From the NCBI RefSeq assembly GCF_014192215.1, contig NZ_JACHXP010000001.1:1-64000 (forward strand): a DNA stretch of 64,000 bases. The letters run 5' to 3'. A program made the translations under genes and the position numbers. The DNA is from Halomonas cerina (GTDB taxonomy: Bacteria; Pseudomonadota; Gammaproteobacteria; Pseudomonadales; Halomonadaceae). Position 1 is the first letter of the stretch, and each line of letters opens with the position of its first letter. This document shows, one piece after another, positions 26,601-35,697 of this stretch. The notes under the pieces were generated by a model that searched no databases, was not told the DNA's origin, and worked only from the letters and a program-made list of their open reading frames with translations.

Positions 26601-27950
26601 ATGCAGCAGTCGGTAGTGCGGCAGGGAGCGCGGGAACGACGAGTTCCCTGGAACGCCAGCAACACGGTGCTGCTGTTCGCCTTTGTCGCGTCGCTGCTGC
26701 TGGCGCCCTGGGGGTATGCCCTCGTGCCCCTGGCCGCGGCGGGGGTCGCGCTGGCCGGCACGCTATCGGTCGGTCGAGAGGCGCTGGCTGCCCTCGATCG
26801 CGAGGATGGCCTGTGGCTGCTGGTGCTGCTGGGGTATGCGGGCTTGTGGTTGTGGGATGTGTCGCGTACCGGCGTCTGGCCGGTGGGCGAGGGCTACCGC
26901 GGCGTGCTTTTGCCGCTGTGGCCGCTGCTGGCGGCCGGACTGCTGGTGTGGTTGCGTCTGAAGCCGCCCTCGCGGATGGGCTGGTGGCTGGGCCTGGTGG
27001 TCGCAGGGATCGGCGTCGGGCTCATCGCCCTCTATGAGCGTTTCGTGCTGGGCGCCTACCGCGCCGATAACGGCATGAATGCCATCCCCTTCGGCAATCT
27101 CTCGCTGCTGGTCGGTTTCCTGGCGCTGGCGGCCATGCTGGGTCGGCTGTCGCGCCCGCCGCCGCGGTCCTCGCCATGGTTGACGTTGGCGCTCGGGCTG
27201 GCGGCCGTGGCAGGGTTGGCCGCCTCATTGCTCTCCGGCACTCGCGGTGGCTGGGTGGCCGTGCCGCTGCTGGCCTGGCTGGGCTATCGGGCCTTTCGGG
27301 TGGTGTTTCCCCGGCGTCAGATCAGGATCGTCGCGGGCCTCTCGGTGCTGCTGCTGGCCGGGCTGGTGGCGATGACGGCGATCACCGGCTATGGCGTGAG
27401 CGATCGGGTGGCCAAGGCGGTGGACGATGTCGAGGACTATTTCCTCGAGGGGGATACCGGCAGTTCGGTGGGCCTGCGCCTGGAGATGTGGCAGGCCGGG
27501 GCTTGGCTGTTCATCGAAAAACCGCTGCTCGGCTGGGGCGAGGGCCGCCTGGAGGCGGCGCGAGATGACCTGGTGGCCCAGGGTCGGCTGAACCCCGGCG
27601 TCAGCGAGTATGATCAGTTGCATAGCGATATCATCGATACCGCGGCGCGGCGTGGCCTGGTGGGGGTCGCGACCCTGCTGGCCCTCTATGGCGTGCCGGC
27701 CTGGCTGTTCGCCGGTTACCTGCGGCGCTGCCGGGATGCCCAAGGGCGAACCCTGGCACTTTCCGGACTGATGATATCGGTGGCGTTCGTCGACTTCGGG
27801 GTGACGCAATCCATGCTGCGCGATGTGAGAGGCCTCAGCGGTTACTTGGGATTGAGTGTGGCATGCTGGGTATTGTTGAGGGCTCGACTCGATGTGCTGA
27901 GACGACGCTCACGGTCAAGGACCAGGGGCAAGGAACCTCAAGGAACATAA
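26601..27950 (+). CDS. O-antigen ligase/polymerase (Wzy_C/WaaL family) membrane protein
   Basis: Polytopic membrane protein of about 449 aa with around 12 hydrophobic segments. The large periplasmic loop and following helix contain IEKPLLGWGEGR and the EYDQLHSDIIDTAARRGLVG block with the conserved histidine of Wzy_C proteins. ATG 26601 is preceded by GGGGCGG; GTG 26595 is in frame. It could be a second polymerase or a ligase that attaches glycan to a lipid or protein; with the EpsG protein already present, a ligase role is plausible. The two cannot be told apart from sequence. Confidence 0.75.
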   Translation: MQQSVVRQGARERRVPWNASNTVLLFAFVASLLLAPWGYALVPLAAAGVALAGTLSVGREALAALDREDGLWLLVLLGYAGLWLWDVSRTGVWPVGEGYRGVLLPLWPLLAAGLLVWLRLKPPSRMGWWLGLVVAGIGVGLIALYERFVLGAYRADNGMNAIPFGNLSLLVGFLALAAMLGRLSRPPPRSSPWLTLALGLAAVAGLAASLLSGTRGGWVAVPLLAWLGYRAFRVVFPRRQIRIVAGLSVLLLAGLVAMTAITGYGVSDRVAKAVDDVEDYFLEGDTGSSVGLRLEMWQAGAWLFIEKPLLGWGEGRLEAARDDLVAQGRLNPGVSEYDQLHSDIIDTAARRGLVGVATLLALYGVPAWLFAGYLRRCRDAQGRTLALSGLMISVAFVDFGVTQSMLRDVRGLSGYLGLSVACWVLLRARLDVLRRRSRSRTRGKEPQGT

Positions 27951-27960
27951 GGATTTCCCC

Positions 27961-28968
27961 ATGAAACTCTTGATCACCGGCCTGGCCGGCTTCATCGGCC
28001 ATGCCGTGGCCCGACGACTGTCGGGACAGGGTCACCAGATCCTGGGCCTTGACAACCTCAATGACTACTACGATGTCGCGCTGAAGCAGGCGCGTCTGGA
28101 GGATCTGGCGGACTGCGAGGATATCCGCTTTGTCAGGCTCGATCTGGCCGACCGCGACGGCATGGCAGCATTATTCGCCGAGCACCGCTTCGATCGCGTG
28201 ATCCACCTGGCCGCCCAGGCCGGGGTGCGCTACTCGCTGGAGAATCCGCATGTGTATGTGGACAGCAACCTGGTGGGCCACCTGAACGTGCTGGAGGGCT
28301 GCCGACGCCACGGCGTGGAGCATCTCGTCTACGCCTCGTCCAGCTCGGTCTACGGCATGAACGACAAGGTGCCTTTCGCCACCGCCGACAATGTCGACCA
28401 CCCCGTCAGCCTGTATGCCGCTACCAAGAAGGCCAATGAGCTGATGGCGCATACTTACTCGCACCTCTACGGTATTCCCACCACGGGGCTGCGCTTCTTC
28501 ACCGTCTATGGGCCCTGGGGCCGGCCGGACATGGCGATGTTCAAGTTCACCCGGGCGATCCTCGCGGGCCAGCCCCTGCAGGTGTTCAACCATGGCGACA
28601 TGTCGCGTGACTTTACCTACATCGATGACATCGTCGAGGGAGTCGTGCGTATCCTCGAGGTGATCCCCGGCAGTGATCCGGCCTGGCGGGCGTCGCATGG
28701 CGGGCCGGACACCAGCAGCGCGCCCTATGCGCTCTACAACATCGGCCATGGTAGCCCGGTGGGCCTGATGGACTTCATTCGTGCGGTGGAGGCGGCCACC
28801 GGCCGAGAGGCGATCTGTGACTACCAGGCCATGCAGCCCGGGGATGTGCCGCGCACCTGGGCAGACACCGAAGCGCTGTTCGCCGCCACCGGCTATCGCC
28901 CGCAGGTGAAGGTCGAGGAGGGCGCGCGGCGCTTCGTCGACTGGTATCGCGGCTACTATGGCGTCTAG
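27961..28968 (+). CDS. UDP-glucuronate 4-epimerase (CapI/LpsL-like)
   Basis: Extended SDR of 335 aa that interconverts UDP-glucuronate and UDP-galacturonate. It has LITGLAGFIGHAVARRL with NAD-binding glycines, LDNLNDYYDVALKQARL, the AAQAGVRYSLENP substrate block typical of this group, catalytic SLYAATKKANEL and GLRFFTVYGPWGRPDMA. AAGGA lies upstream of ATG 27961, 11 bp after the preceding gene. With Ugd and the decarboxylase it forms a UDP-uronic-acid branch point, pointing to an acidic EPS. Confidence 0.9.
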   Translation: MKLLITGLAGFIGHAVARRLSGQGHQILGLDNLNDYYDVALKQARLEDLADCEDIRFVRLDLADRDGMAALFAEHRFDRVIHLAAQAGVRYSLENPHVYVDSNLVGHLNVLEGCRRHGVEHLVYASSSSVYGMNDKVPFATADNVDHPVSLYAATKKANELMAHTYSHLYGIPTTGLRFFTVYGPWGRPDMAMFKFTRAILAGQPLQVFNHGDMSRDFTYIDDIVEGVVRILEVIPGSDPAWRASHGGPDTSSAPYALYNIGHGSPVGLMDFIRAVEAATGREAICDYQAMQPGDVPRTWADTEALFAATGYRPQVKVEEGARRFVDWYRGYYGV

Positions 28969-29007
28969 GCGCGTTTATGGAGAGACACGCCTTTCTCGTT
29001 AATAAAT

Positions 29008-29036
29008 GTGACAAAATGTGTTTTTTGTACGATAGT
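29008..29036 (+). promoter_or_regulatory. Possible sigma-70 promoter for ugd
   Basis: In the AT-rich 137-bp gap before ugd, GTGACA (29008-29013) and GATAGT (29031-29036) are separated by 17 bp, a reasonable -35/-10 pair. It would let ugd be transcribed apart from the long EPS transcript. Prediction by eye only. Confidence 0.35.
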
Positions 29037-29105
29037 AAAACGAACCGTGAAAATCAGCCCGACGCCCACCCCGGCGCCGGTTTCAGATGATGGCAGGAGT
29101 AAGGG

Positions 29106-30461
29106 ATGAAGATCACGATTTTCGGCACAGGGTATGTGGGGCTGGTCACTGGGACCTGTCTGGCCGATGTCGGTCACGACGTGATGTGCATGGATGTGGA
29201 TGCCGACAAGATCGCGCGTCTGCATGACGGCGAGGTGCCCATCTACGAGCCGGGCCTCGAGGGCATGGTCAAGGACAACGTGGCGAATGGGCGGCTGCGC
29301 TTCACCACCGACCCGGCCGAGGCGGTGGCCTTCGGGACCCTGCAGTTTATCGCCGTGGGCACCCCGCCGGACGAGGACGGCAGCGCCGACCTCAAGTATG
29401 TGCTGGCAGTGGCCGAGACCATCGGTGAGCACATGACCGATTACAAGGTGATCGTCGACAAGTCCACCGTGCCGGTGGGCACCGCCGACCGGGTCCGCGA
29501 GCGTGTCGCCGAGACGCTGGCCAACCGCGACGCGACGCTGGCCTTCGATGTCTGCTCCAACCCCGAGTTCCTCAAGGAGGGGGCGGCCATCGAGGACTTC
29601 ACCTATGGCTCGCGGATCGTGGTGGGGACCGACTCGGAGCGCGTCAAGGAACTGATGCGCGAGTGCTATGCGCCTTACAACCGTCAGCACGAAAAGATGA
29701 TGTTCATGGATGTGCGCGCCGCCGAGCTGACCAAGTACGCCGCCAACGCCATGCTGGCCACCAAGATCAGCTTCATGAACGAGATCGCCAACCTGGCCGA
29801 GCGCCTCGGCGCCGACGTGGAGCAGGTGCGCCACGGGATCGGCAGCGACCCGCGCATCGGCTACCAGTTCATCTATCCCGGCTGCGGTTACGGCGGCTCC
29901 TGCTTCCCCAAGGACGTGCAGGCGCTGGCGCGCTCGGCGGCACAGGTCGACTACCAGGCCGAGCTGCTCAATGCCGTGGAGGCGGTCAACCGCCGGCAGA
30001 AGCAAAACCTGTTCACCAAGCTTTCCCAGGCCTTCGATGGTGACCTGGCCGGCAAGACCATCGCCCTGTGGGGACTGTCGTTCAAGCCCAATACCGATGA
30101 CATGCGCGATGCGCCCAGCCGCACGCTGATGGAGGCGGTGTGGAATGCCGGCGGCCGGGTCCAGGCCTTCGATCCCCAGGCCATGAAGGAGTGCCGTCGC
30201 CTGTATGGCGAGCGCGACGACCTGATGCTGGTGGCCGACCGCATCCAGGCGGTGAAGGGCGCCGATGCGCTGGTGATCTGTACCGAGTGGAAGGAGTTTC
30301 GCACCGTGGACTTCGAGTGGCTGAAGGCCAATCTCGCCATGCCGGTGATCGTCGATGGCCGCAACCTCTTCGACCCCCAGGCGGTGAAGCGGGCAGGGCT
30401 GCTCTACTACGCCGTGGGGCGTGGCAACTCGCTGAAGATCGCCCAGGAAGAGACGGCCTGA
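29106..30461 (+). CDS. ugd: UDP-glucose 6-dehydrogenase
   Basis: Oxidises UDP-glucose to UDP-glucuronate with two NAD, feeding the decarboxylase and 4-epimerase of this locus. 451 aa; N-terminal [36 protein letters not shown], and the catalytic [12 protein letters not shown] with Cys266. The C-terminal UDP-binding domain contains [26 protein letters not shown] precedes ATG 29106. It is the last plus-strand gene of the EPS locus and is followed by a strong hairpin convergent with yjbH. Confidence 0.95.
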   Translation: MKITIFGTGYVGLVTGTCLADVGHDVMCMDVDADKIARLHDGEVPIYEPGLEGMVKDNVANGRLRFTTDPAEAVAFGTLQFIAVGTPPDEDGSADLKYVLAVAETIGEHMTDYKVIVDKSTVPVGTADRVRERVAETLANRDATLAFDVCSNPEFLKEGAAIEDFTYGSRIVVGTDSERVKELMRECYAPYNRQHEKMMFMDVRAAELTKYAANAMLATKISFMNEIANLAERLGADVEQVRHGIGSDPRIGYQFIYPGCGYGGSCFPKDVQALARSAAQVDYQAELLNAVEAVNRRQKQNLFTKLSQAFDGDLAGKTIALWGLSFKPNTDDMRDAPSRTLMEAVWNAGGRVQAFDPQAMKECRRLYGERDDLMLVADRIQAVKGADALVICTEWKEFRTVDFEWLKANLAMPVIVDGRNLFDPQAVKRAGLLYYAVGRGNSLKIAQEETA

Positions 30462-30500
30462 GCGGCGGCTGAGTCACACCGCACCAGGTCACGGTTGACC

Positions 30501-30540
30501 ACACGCAACGGGCCCGCCGAATGGCGGGCCCGTTGCGTGT
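30501..30540. terminator. Strong bidirectional hairpin between ugd and yjbH
   Basis: Perfect 18-bp arms 30501-30518 and 30523-30540 surround a GAAT loop. No clear U-tract follows on either strand, so it may work as a transcript-end stabiliser or a weak terminator between the convergent EPS locus and the yjb operon. Confidence 0.7.
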
Positions 30541-30565
30541 GGAGGGACACTCGTCCAGGGGCCGG

Positions 30566-32731
30566 CTATTCCCAGGCCTGATCGCTCTGGTCCCACAGGC
30601 GGTGCAGGTCGCGGTCCTGGGTGATGTCGTACAGCCGGTAGCGACGGTCGAGGCGTGCGCCGCCGTCGCGGGTCAGGGGGGCCCAGGCGAGCCCCATGTG
30701 GCTGCGGGTGGAGGTGGTAAAGAAGGCATCCAGCGGCAGCGACACGTAGATGCCCTTGTCGAAGCTGCCTTCGCCAAAGTCGTCGCCGGCATCGGTGAAG
30801 GTGGCCCAGGCGCCCATGATGGCGCCGGAGTCGAATTCCCGTGACAGATCGAAGGTGACGCCGACATCCTTGGCCAGATAGCGACCGACGCTGACCTTGG
30901 CCAGCACATCCTCGATGCCGGTCTCGACATAGGTGCTCAGGTGGCCCGTCCAGGTGGTGTAGTCGCGCAGGCCGAACCGCTGGTCGAAGTCACGCTGCTT
31001 TACATAGTTGAGGTCGGCCCCCACGGCCCAGTCGCTATTGAAGGGACGGTAGAGCAGCTCGCCCCCCACGCCGGCATACATCATCTCGAGCAGGCCACCG
31101 TAGCCCATGGCGAACCAGTTGTCGTCGAGGCGGGCGGTGCGGGTGTACTGGAGGTTGGTCAACCCGAGCTCGCCCTCGGCCAGGTAGTTGCCGAGGAAGG
31201 TGCGCACCCGCGGCAGATCGGAGTCAGCAATGAAGTCAAACTGATCAAGGTTGTCGAACAGGGTCCAGCCCAGCGTGCCCGAGAACCAGCCGTTGGCGTC
31301 GGTGTAGAGTTCTCCATGGGCTCGCAGCTGCAGCTGGTAGAGATAGCCATCTGGCCCGCCCAGGTTCTGGTTCAGGGCTGGCGAGATGCCGTACGCCCAG
31401 CGCTTCGCCGGATTGTCCACCCGCACCTCGCCATCCCGGGCGGGGCCGCTGGCCGCCTGGGAATAGAGGCTGTAGCGGTAGTCTGCCTCGGCCTCGCGGG
31501 AGGTAGCGGCGGCCACGAAGCTCTTCCGGGGGTGCACGTCGTCGCGCAGGAACAGTCCCTGGGAATACCAGCGATAGCGGAAGCGTTCGACGTCCTCACC
31601 GGCGTGGTGGTGCAGGATGCGATTGGCGCGCCCGGCGGTCTTGGCCAGGGAACGAAAGCGGGTGGCTTCCGCTTCCACGACCAGCTCATCCCCTTGGTCG
31701 ACGATGCGCAGGGCGCGAAGGCCGGCGTTTTCCTGCAATGCCTGGCTGGCGGCCTGCCAGTCGCCGCGTGGCGGGGTGCCCTCGGGGGCCAGCGCTACCG
31801 GCGGGGCGTCGCGCTTGACCTGGCTCAGGCCGGCGAGGTTGGCGCGCAAGGCGATGCCGGCCATGGCGGTGTTGCCACGCTGCCAGCCCAGGCGCAGCGC
31901 CAGGTTGTCGGAGACTTGATAGCGGGCGCCGAGGTTAAAGGGCGAGTCGCTGTCGACGGGGGAACCGGCCGGCTCGTCCTCGTAGTCGTTACCCTCGTAT
32001 TCCAGCTGCAGGGTCAGGGGCCGCCACGGGGTCTGGTACTCCACCCCGCCGAAGAAGGCCGCCGGGCCGCGGAACAGCTGGTCCAGGGCGAACTCGCCGC
32101 CCTGCTCGCCACCGGCCTGCTCGGGGCGGTCGTCGAAGCGCTCGTCGAGCCAGCCCAGCGGCGAGGCGAGATCGCCGCGCTCGCCCAGGTAGCCCCAGCC
32201 GAGGCCCAGGCTGACGTCGATATCGTGCCAGCGCTTGCTGGCCACCAGATATTCGGCGCCGAACAGCGAGGTGCCACCGGCATCGCGCAGGCCGAGGGCC
32301 AGCTCGGGCCAGTAGCGGTTCTCCTGCTTCAGGCGAAACTTGGCGTCAAAGCCCTTGTCGAGGTAGTCCCGGTCGCCGGCGATGCGTTCTCCGAAGAGAC
32401 GATCCTCGACCTCCACGTAGCGGAAGGTGAACTCGAACCAGTCGGTGGGCTGCAGGCTGAGGTTGTAACGTCGATAAGGCTCGGTGCGACTAACGGAGAA
32501 GGTCAGCTCGCCCGTCGGCGCCATGCGGGCGGTAGGGGTCTGCATCAGCCCCACGCCGCCGAAGTCGCTCTGGGCGGTGCCCAGGTGAATGTCGCCTGCC
32601 TGCCCCCAGGCCGCGCCGGTCAGGGCGGGAGCGACGGGGCCGGCGGCCAGCAGGGCGCCCAGCAGTGTCCGCCTGCCGAGCCGGGGCGGCAAGAGGGGGA
32701 GGCTATCGATCGTGGTGCGGCGCTTGGGCAT
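30566..32731 (-). CDS. yjbH: YjbH-family exopolysaccharide protein (outer-membrane beta-barrel-like)
   Basis: 721-aa secreted protein with an N-terminal signal region (GRRTLLGALLAAGPVAPALT, with an RR pair that could be Tat-like). After it comes GGVGLMQTPTARMAPTGELT, the hallmark start of YjbH/GfcD proteins, then many amphipathic beta strands (NLSLQPTDWFEFTFRYVEVE, LRLGWQRGN, GAWATFTDAGDDF). In E. coli yjbEFGH is linked to EPS production, and GfcD-like proteins are outer-membrane components. Last gene of the minus-strand yjbEFGH operon, directly after yjbG. Convergent with ugd across a strong hairpin. Confidence 0.85.
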   Translation of the reverse strand: MPKRRTTIDSLPLLPPRLGRRTLLGALLAAGPVAPALTGAAWGQAGDIHLGTAQSDFGGVGLMQTPTARMAPTGELTFSVSRTEPYRRYNLSLQPTDWFEFTFRYVEVEDRLFGERIAGDRDYLDKGFDAKFRLKQENRYWPELALGLRDAGGTSLFGAEYLVASKRWHDIDVSLGLGWGYLGERGDLASPLGWLDERFDDRPEQAGGEQGGEFALDQLFRGPAAFFGGVEYQTPWRPLTLQLEYEGNDYEDEPAGSPVDSDSPFNLGARYQVSDNLALRLGWQRGNTAMAGIALRANLAGLSQVKRDAPPVALAPEGTPPRGDWQAASQALQENAGLRALRIVDQGDELVVEAEATRFRSLAKTAGRANRILHHHAGEDVERFRYRWYSQGLFLRDDVHPRKSFVAAATSREAEADYRYSLYSQAASGPARDGEVRVDNPAKRWAYGISPALNQNLGGPDGYLYQLQLRAHGELYTDANGWFSGTLGWTLFDNLDQFDFIADSDLPRVRTFLGNYLAEGELGLTNLQYTRTARLDDNWFAMGYGGLLEMMYAGVGGELLYRPFNSDWAVGADLNYVKQRDFDQRFGLRDYTTWTGHLSTYVETGIEDVLAKVSVGRYLAKDVGVTFDLSREFDSGAIMGAWATFTDAGDDFGEGSFDKGIYVSLPLDAFFTTSTRSHMGLAWAPLTRDGGARLDRRYRLYDITQDRDLHRLWDQSDQAWE

Positions 32732-32736
32732 CGGTA

Positions 32737-33552
32737 TTACCGGTCGCTGGTCGGCAGGGTGGCGGAATACAGGGTGCAGCGATCGCCGGGCAGGCGTGTC
32801 GCCAGGTAGTGAGGCAAAGTGGTGTCGATCCAGGCGGCGCCGAGGGCCGAGGCATCCTGCGCGAATCCGTCGAGCGGAAGCGGCAGCCGCTGGACGAGGC
32901 GGCTGCCCGGCGTGATCTCCACTTCCTGGTGGTTCCAGGCGGCGATGCCGACCTCGTCGACCTGGCCTAGCGGGGTGATTCGCCAGGCGGTGTCGCTATG
33001 GCGGCTGGCCTCGCCGTCGGAGGCCTCGCGCAAGGCCTGTGACACGGTCAGTTCCGGCCGATAGGCAACCCGGGAGACGCCCCCGGCATGCCAGACCTCG
33101 ACCCAGCTCGGTGGCTGGCAGGCGCCATAGCTGGCCAGCGAGGTCAGGGGCGGATCGTGACGGGGGTTGGCCACCAGGGCGGTGATATCGGCGCGTCCCG
33201 GGGTGCGGGCCTGGTCGGGCTGCTGGTGGTAAGCCGCGACACCTTGTCGCCAGGCCCCCAAGGCATGCGCCCAGGCCAGGTTGCCTTGCATGGCCGCCTG
33301 CTGGGCGACGATGGCCAGCTCGGCTTCCAACTCGCGTCCCTGGCGTGTCTGCGCCACGACATCGTCACGATGGCGCATGAAGGCGTAGCCGGCCGGCGGC
33401 TGAGTCTCCTGCTGCAGCCAGGCATCTCGCAGGGTGGGGGCTTCGGCCTGGCCGAATGCGGGAAGGGCCAGCGGCAGGCTCAGCGCCAGGATGAGCAGGG
33501 TGGCCGGCCAAAAGCGCGGTGTGCGCGCTTGGCCTGAGAGAGTGTCGTGCAT
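32737..33552 (-). CDS. yjbG: YjbG/GfcC-family periplasmic polysaccharide protein
   Basis: About 271 aa from the ATG at 33552, chosen because AAGGAGG lies directly upstream; the frame opens further upstream but without a ribosome site and would lack a proper signal. A signal peptide (FWPATLLILALSLPLALPAFGQA) is followed by the GfcC-like body, ending with DEVGIAAWNHQEVEITPGSR and RLPLPLDGF. GfcC proteins are periplasmic factors of capsule secretion. It follows yjbF by 17 bp and precedes yjbH by 5 bp, in the standard order. Confidence 0.82.
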   Translation of the reverse strand: MHDTLSGQARTPRFWPATLLILALSLPLALPAFGQAEAPTLRDAWLQQETQPPAGYAFMRHRDDVVAQTRQGRELEAELAIVAQQAAMQGNLAWAHALGAWRQGVAAYHQQPDQARTPGRADITALVANPRHDPPLTSLASYGACQPPSWVEVWHAGGVSRVAYRPELTVSQALREASDGEASRHSDTAWRITPLGQVDEVGIAAWNHQEVEITPGSRLVQRLPLPLDGFAQDASALGAAWIDTTLPHYLATRLPGDRCTLYSATLPTSDR

Positions 33553-33569
33553 GCTGCCTCCTTGCTCAC

Positions 33570-34205
33570 TTACCACCAGGGGCGGGCGACCTGCCATTCG
33601 ACCGGCGCGGCCCCCGGCCAGGGCGTCTCCGTACCGGCCCAGAGACGCTGGGTCTCGGGGTCGCGCCACAGGATGTTGTGACTAGTGCCGGCCCCCTGCC
33701 AGTCGACGGTCTCCTCGCAGCGCTCGAGTGCCAGCGTGGTCAGCGGCAGTGACACCGACTCGGGCGTGTGGCATTGCCAGGTGGCCAGGCCCTGGGCCCG
33801 ATGGTCGGCGCCGTCGGCCTCCTGCCAGTGACTGCTGACGCGATAGCGCCCGCCCGCGGCGGGAGCGGTGCGGCTCAGGGACAGCAAGTCGCGGCCGAAG
33901 CCCGCCGTACTGAACAGCCGCCCGTCCGTCAGGGTCAGCGTGCCCTGATCCCGGGCTTGCCACAGGGTGGTGGCATCGCCCGGCTCCCCCGCTTGGTAGG
34001 CGAGCACCAGCAGCGACCGGTTGCCATAGGCGTTCACCAGCAGCGAAGCATAGGGCAGTTTGCGGGCCTGTTCGCGATGCACCTCGAGGGATCCGCCCCA
34101 GGCGTCCTCGAGGGTCTGACCTGCCAGCGATGAGCAGGCCGATAGCGGAAGCAATAACAAGGCCACGCAGAGGTGGCCTCGATGGACACCAAGGCCGCCG
34201 GGCAT
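33570..34205 (-). CDS. yjbF: YjbF/GfcB-family lipoprotein
   Basis: 211-aa lipoprotein: a hydrophobic N-terminus followed by the lipobox LSAC (Cys24). The body has VNAYGNRSLLVLAYQAG, TLTLTDGRLFSTAGFGRDL, SHWQEADG and a C-terminal RDPETQRLWAGTETPWPG, matching YjbF/GfcB. Its ATG overlaps the yjbE stop by one base (TGATG), so translation is coupled. Predicted to sit at the outer membrane and support EPS secretion. Confidence 0.85.
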   Translation of the reverse strand: MPGGLGVHRGHLCVALLLLPLSACSSLAGQTLEDAWGGSLEVHREQARKLPYASLLVNAYGNRSLLVLAYQAGEPGDATTLWQARDQGTLTLTDGRLFSTAGFGRDLLSLSRTAPAAGGRYRVSSHWQEADGADHRAQGLATWQCHTPESVSLPLTTLALERCEETVDWQGAGTSHNILWRDPETQRLWAGTETPWPGAAPVEWQVARPWW

Positions 34206-34561
34206 CAGCGCGTGCCTGTGGTGCCGGTCGTACCCGTCGGGCCGGTTGGACCGCCGCCACCAGGCCCGACCGGAACGGTCGTGCCCGAGGTGCCCGAGGC
34301 GCCCGACGAGTCGCTGTCGCCGGACATGACCCCGACTGCCACGCCGAGCGTGAGGGCGGTCGCGATCACCGTACCGGTGATCGCGGCAGTGGACATGCCG
34401 GCCGCCGCGGCACCTGCCGCCGTACCGCTGCCGACCCCGGTCGAGGCGGCACCGGTGGTGGTGGCGCTTCCCGTACCGGTGGCGGCGGGGTCCTGGGCCA
34501 TGGCCAGGGGTGATGCCAGCATGCCGAGTGTGGCGATCAATGCTAACGGTTTCTTGCGCAT
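34205..34561 (-). CDS. yjbE: YjbE/GfcA-like small secreted threonine/glycine-rich protein
   Basis: 118-aa protein from the ATG at 34561 with AAGGAGGG upstream. Signal peptide MRKKPLALIATLGMLASPLA, then a low-complexity T/G/A/S-rich region, a hydrophobic segment (ITGTVIATALTLGVAVGVM) and a GPTGPTGTTGTTGT-type tail. Size, composition and first position in the operon match YjbE/GfcA, whose exact function is unknown. The glycine/threonine tail is collagen-like in rhythm but too short to assign structure. Confidence 0.75.
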   Translation of the reverse strand: MRKKPLALIATLGMLASPLAMAQDPAATGTGSATTTGAASTGVGSGTAAGAAAAGMSTAAITGTVIATALTLGVAVGVMSGDSDSSGASGTSGTTVPVGPGGGGPTGPTGTTGTTGTR

Positions 34562-35013
34562 GGTACGTTCCCTCCTTGTCGTCACCATTGCCTGTCGGGA
34601 TGGGCTATCTGCTACTGAGGCAATGGCATTTCTCAGTGTAACAGTTTGTGCGCTGCCGCATGTTCGGGTGATTGTAAAGGATATTACGCAGGAGAGTGAA
34701 AATTCTGCTGACGAATATATCGCCATTTGGCTGAGATTTCTTTCATCCTTTCTGATATTCCTCCTGTTTCCGGTATTATTTGATTGCTCCTTGGGGTGCG
34801 GAAGGAGGTAGGCTTTTTGTTATTCGTTTTTATAATAAGGAAATTATTTATTATTCTTAGGCATTGCCGTGGTTGGCTGCTTATTCCGAATGACGAAAGG
34901 GCGAGCCGCATAGGGAGGCCAATATCCTGGCTGGATTTGCGACCTCCTGCTTCTGTAGAATCCTGACATTGCAATTGCCACCCTCATTCCTACAACAGAA
35001 ATGTGATGCCTCG
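34562..35013. other. AT-rich divergent intergenic region upstream of yjbE
   Basis: This 452-bp region lies between divergent yjbE and a small membrane-protein gene and is far more AT-rich than the surroundings, so it probably holds promoters for both. A perfect TATAAT is at 34831-34836 on the plus strand without a good -35. A half-site resembling the RcsAB box lies at 34751-34764. No gene was recognised. Confidence 0.5.
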
Positions 35014-35367
35014 ATGAACGACATGGCCCCCTCTGGTCCTCCTGTCGCCAAGTCACCTCGGGTGCTGCGTCGTGAAATGTTGCGAGCCAACCGGTTCATG
35101 GGCCTCCATCAGGCCTGGTGGGGGCTGATTCTCGCGCCTGTGCTGATCCTTCTGGCCTACCTGGTCGTGGGGGCCTGGCAGTGGTGGTGGGGATTGCCTG
35201 CCTTCCTGGTGGGCTGGGGAGGCGCCGAGCTGTGTTTTCTGCCGCGCCGTGTGGTGATCCATCGCCTCGCCGTCGAGGAAAGCCGCGCTGCGGTTGTCCG
35301 TGAGGCCTGGAAGCATGGTGTCGCCCTGCGTGACGTGAAGGTCGAGGGGCGCCGCTCGACCCGGTAA
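35014..35367 (+). CDS. Small hypothetical membrane protein
   Basis: About 117 aa from ATG 35014 (a TTG at 34969 would extend it). After a charged N-terminus (RVLRREMLRANRFMGLHQAW) come two hydrophobic segments, WWGLILAPVLILLAYLVVGA and WWWGLPAFLVGWGGAELCFL, then a charged C-terminal tail. No family was recognised. It stands alone, divergent from yjbE, and has a weak ribosome site. Confidence 0.5.
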   Translation: MNDMAPSGPPVAKSPRVLRREMLRANRFMGLHQAWWGLILAPVLILLAYLVVGAWQWWWGLPAFLVGWGGAELCFLPRRVVIHRLAVEESRAAVVREAWKHGVALRDVKVEGRRSTR

Positions 35368-35697
35368 TGGCCCTTCCCGCCGACTGCTCGAAGATTCCTC
35401 GATACCGGGTTTCCTTGTCGCCTTCTTTATCCACGGCACGGGCCTGGTTTGGCCTGCCGTGAAACCAGGCTCTTCTCCATCGCGACAGCGGTCATTTTTT
35501 CCTCATCAAGGATGAGAAAAATCACGTGGCAGAGACTACCCCTGAATGTAACAATTTGTATGTCAATTGGTCGTTTCGGTTAATTCCATTCGGGCATGCG
35601 ACGAAGGTGACGGGAGCAGGCGGTACTGCCTCGTTCAGGCTTCCAGTTTACGGTGGGCAGATAGCGCATTCAGCGCCTCTGCCAGGAGGGGTGAACG
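35368..35697. other. Intergenic region with competing hairpins
   Basis: 330 bp without a recognised gene. CACGGCA (35432-35438) pairs with TGCCGTG (35455-35461), while GCCTGGTTT (35442-35450) pairs with AAACCAGGC (35462-35470); the two stems overlap and cannot both form. A further A/T-extended hairpin (CTCATC 35502-35507 with GATGAG 35511-35516, flanked by T and A runs) looks like a bidirectional terminator. Confidence 0.45.

Noticed and set aside
1021-30461. Exosortase/PEP-CTERM-type EPS locus
   Set aside because: AsnB-like and FemAB-like genes occur in such loci, but no exosortase or PEP-CTERM protein was found.
30941-32809. Long plus-strand frame opposite yjbH
   Set aside because: Antisense shadow; yjbH has a signal sequence, family motifs and operon context.
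34751-34764. RcsAB box upstream of yjbE
   Set aside because: TCTGATATTCCTCC keeps only one half-site of the consensus; not strong enough to call.
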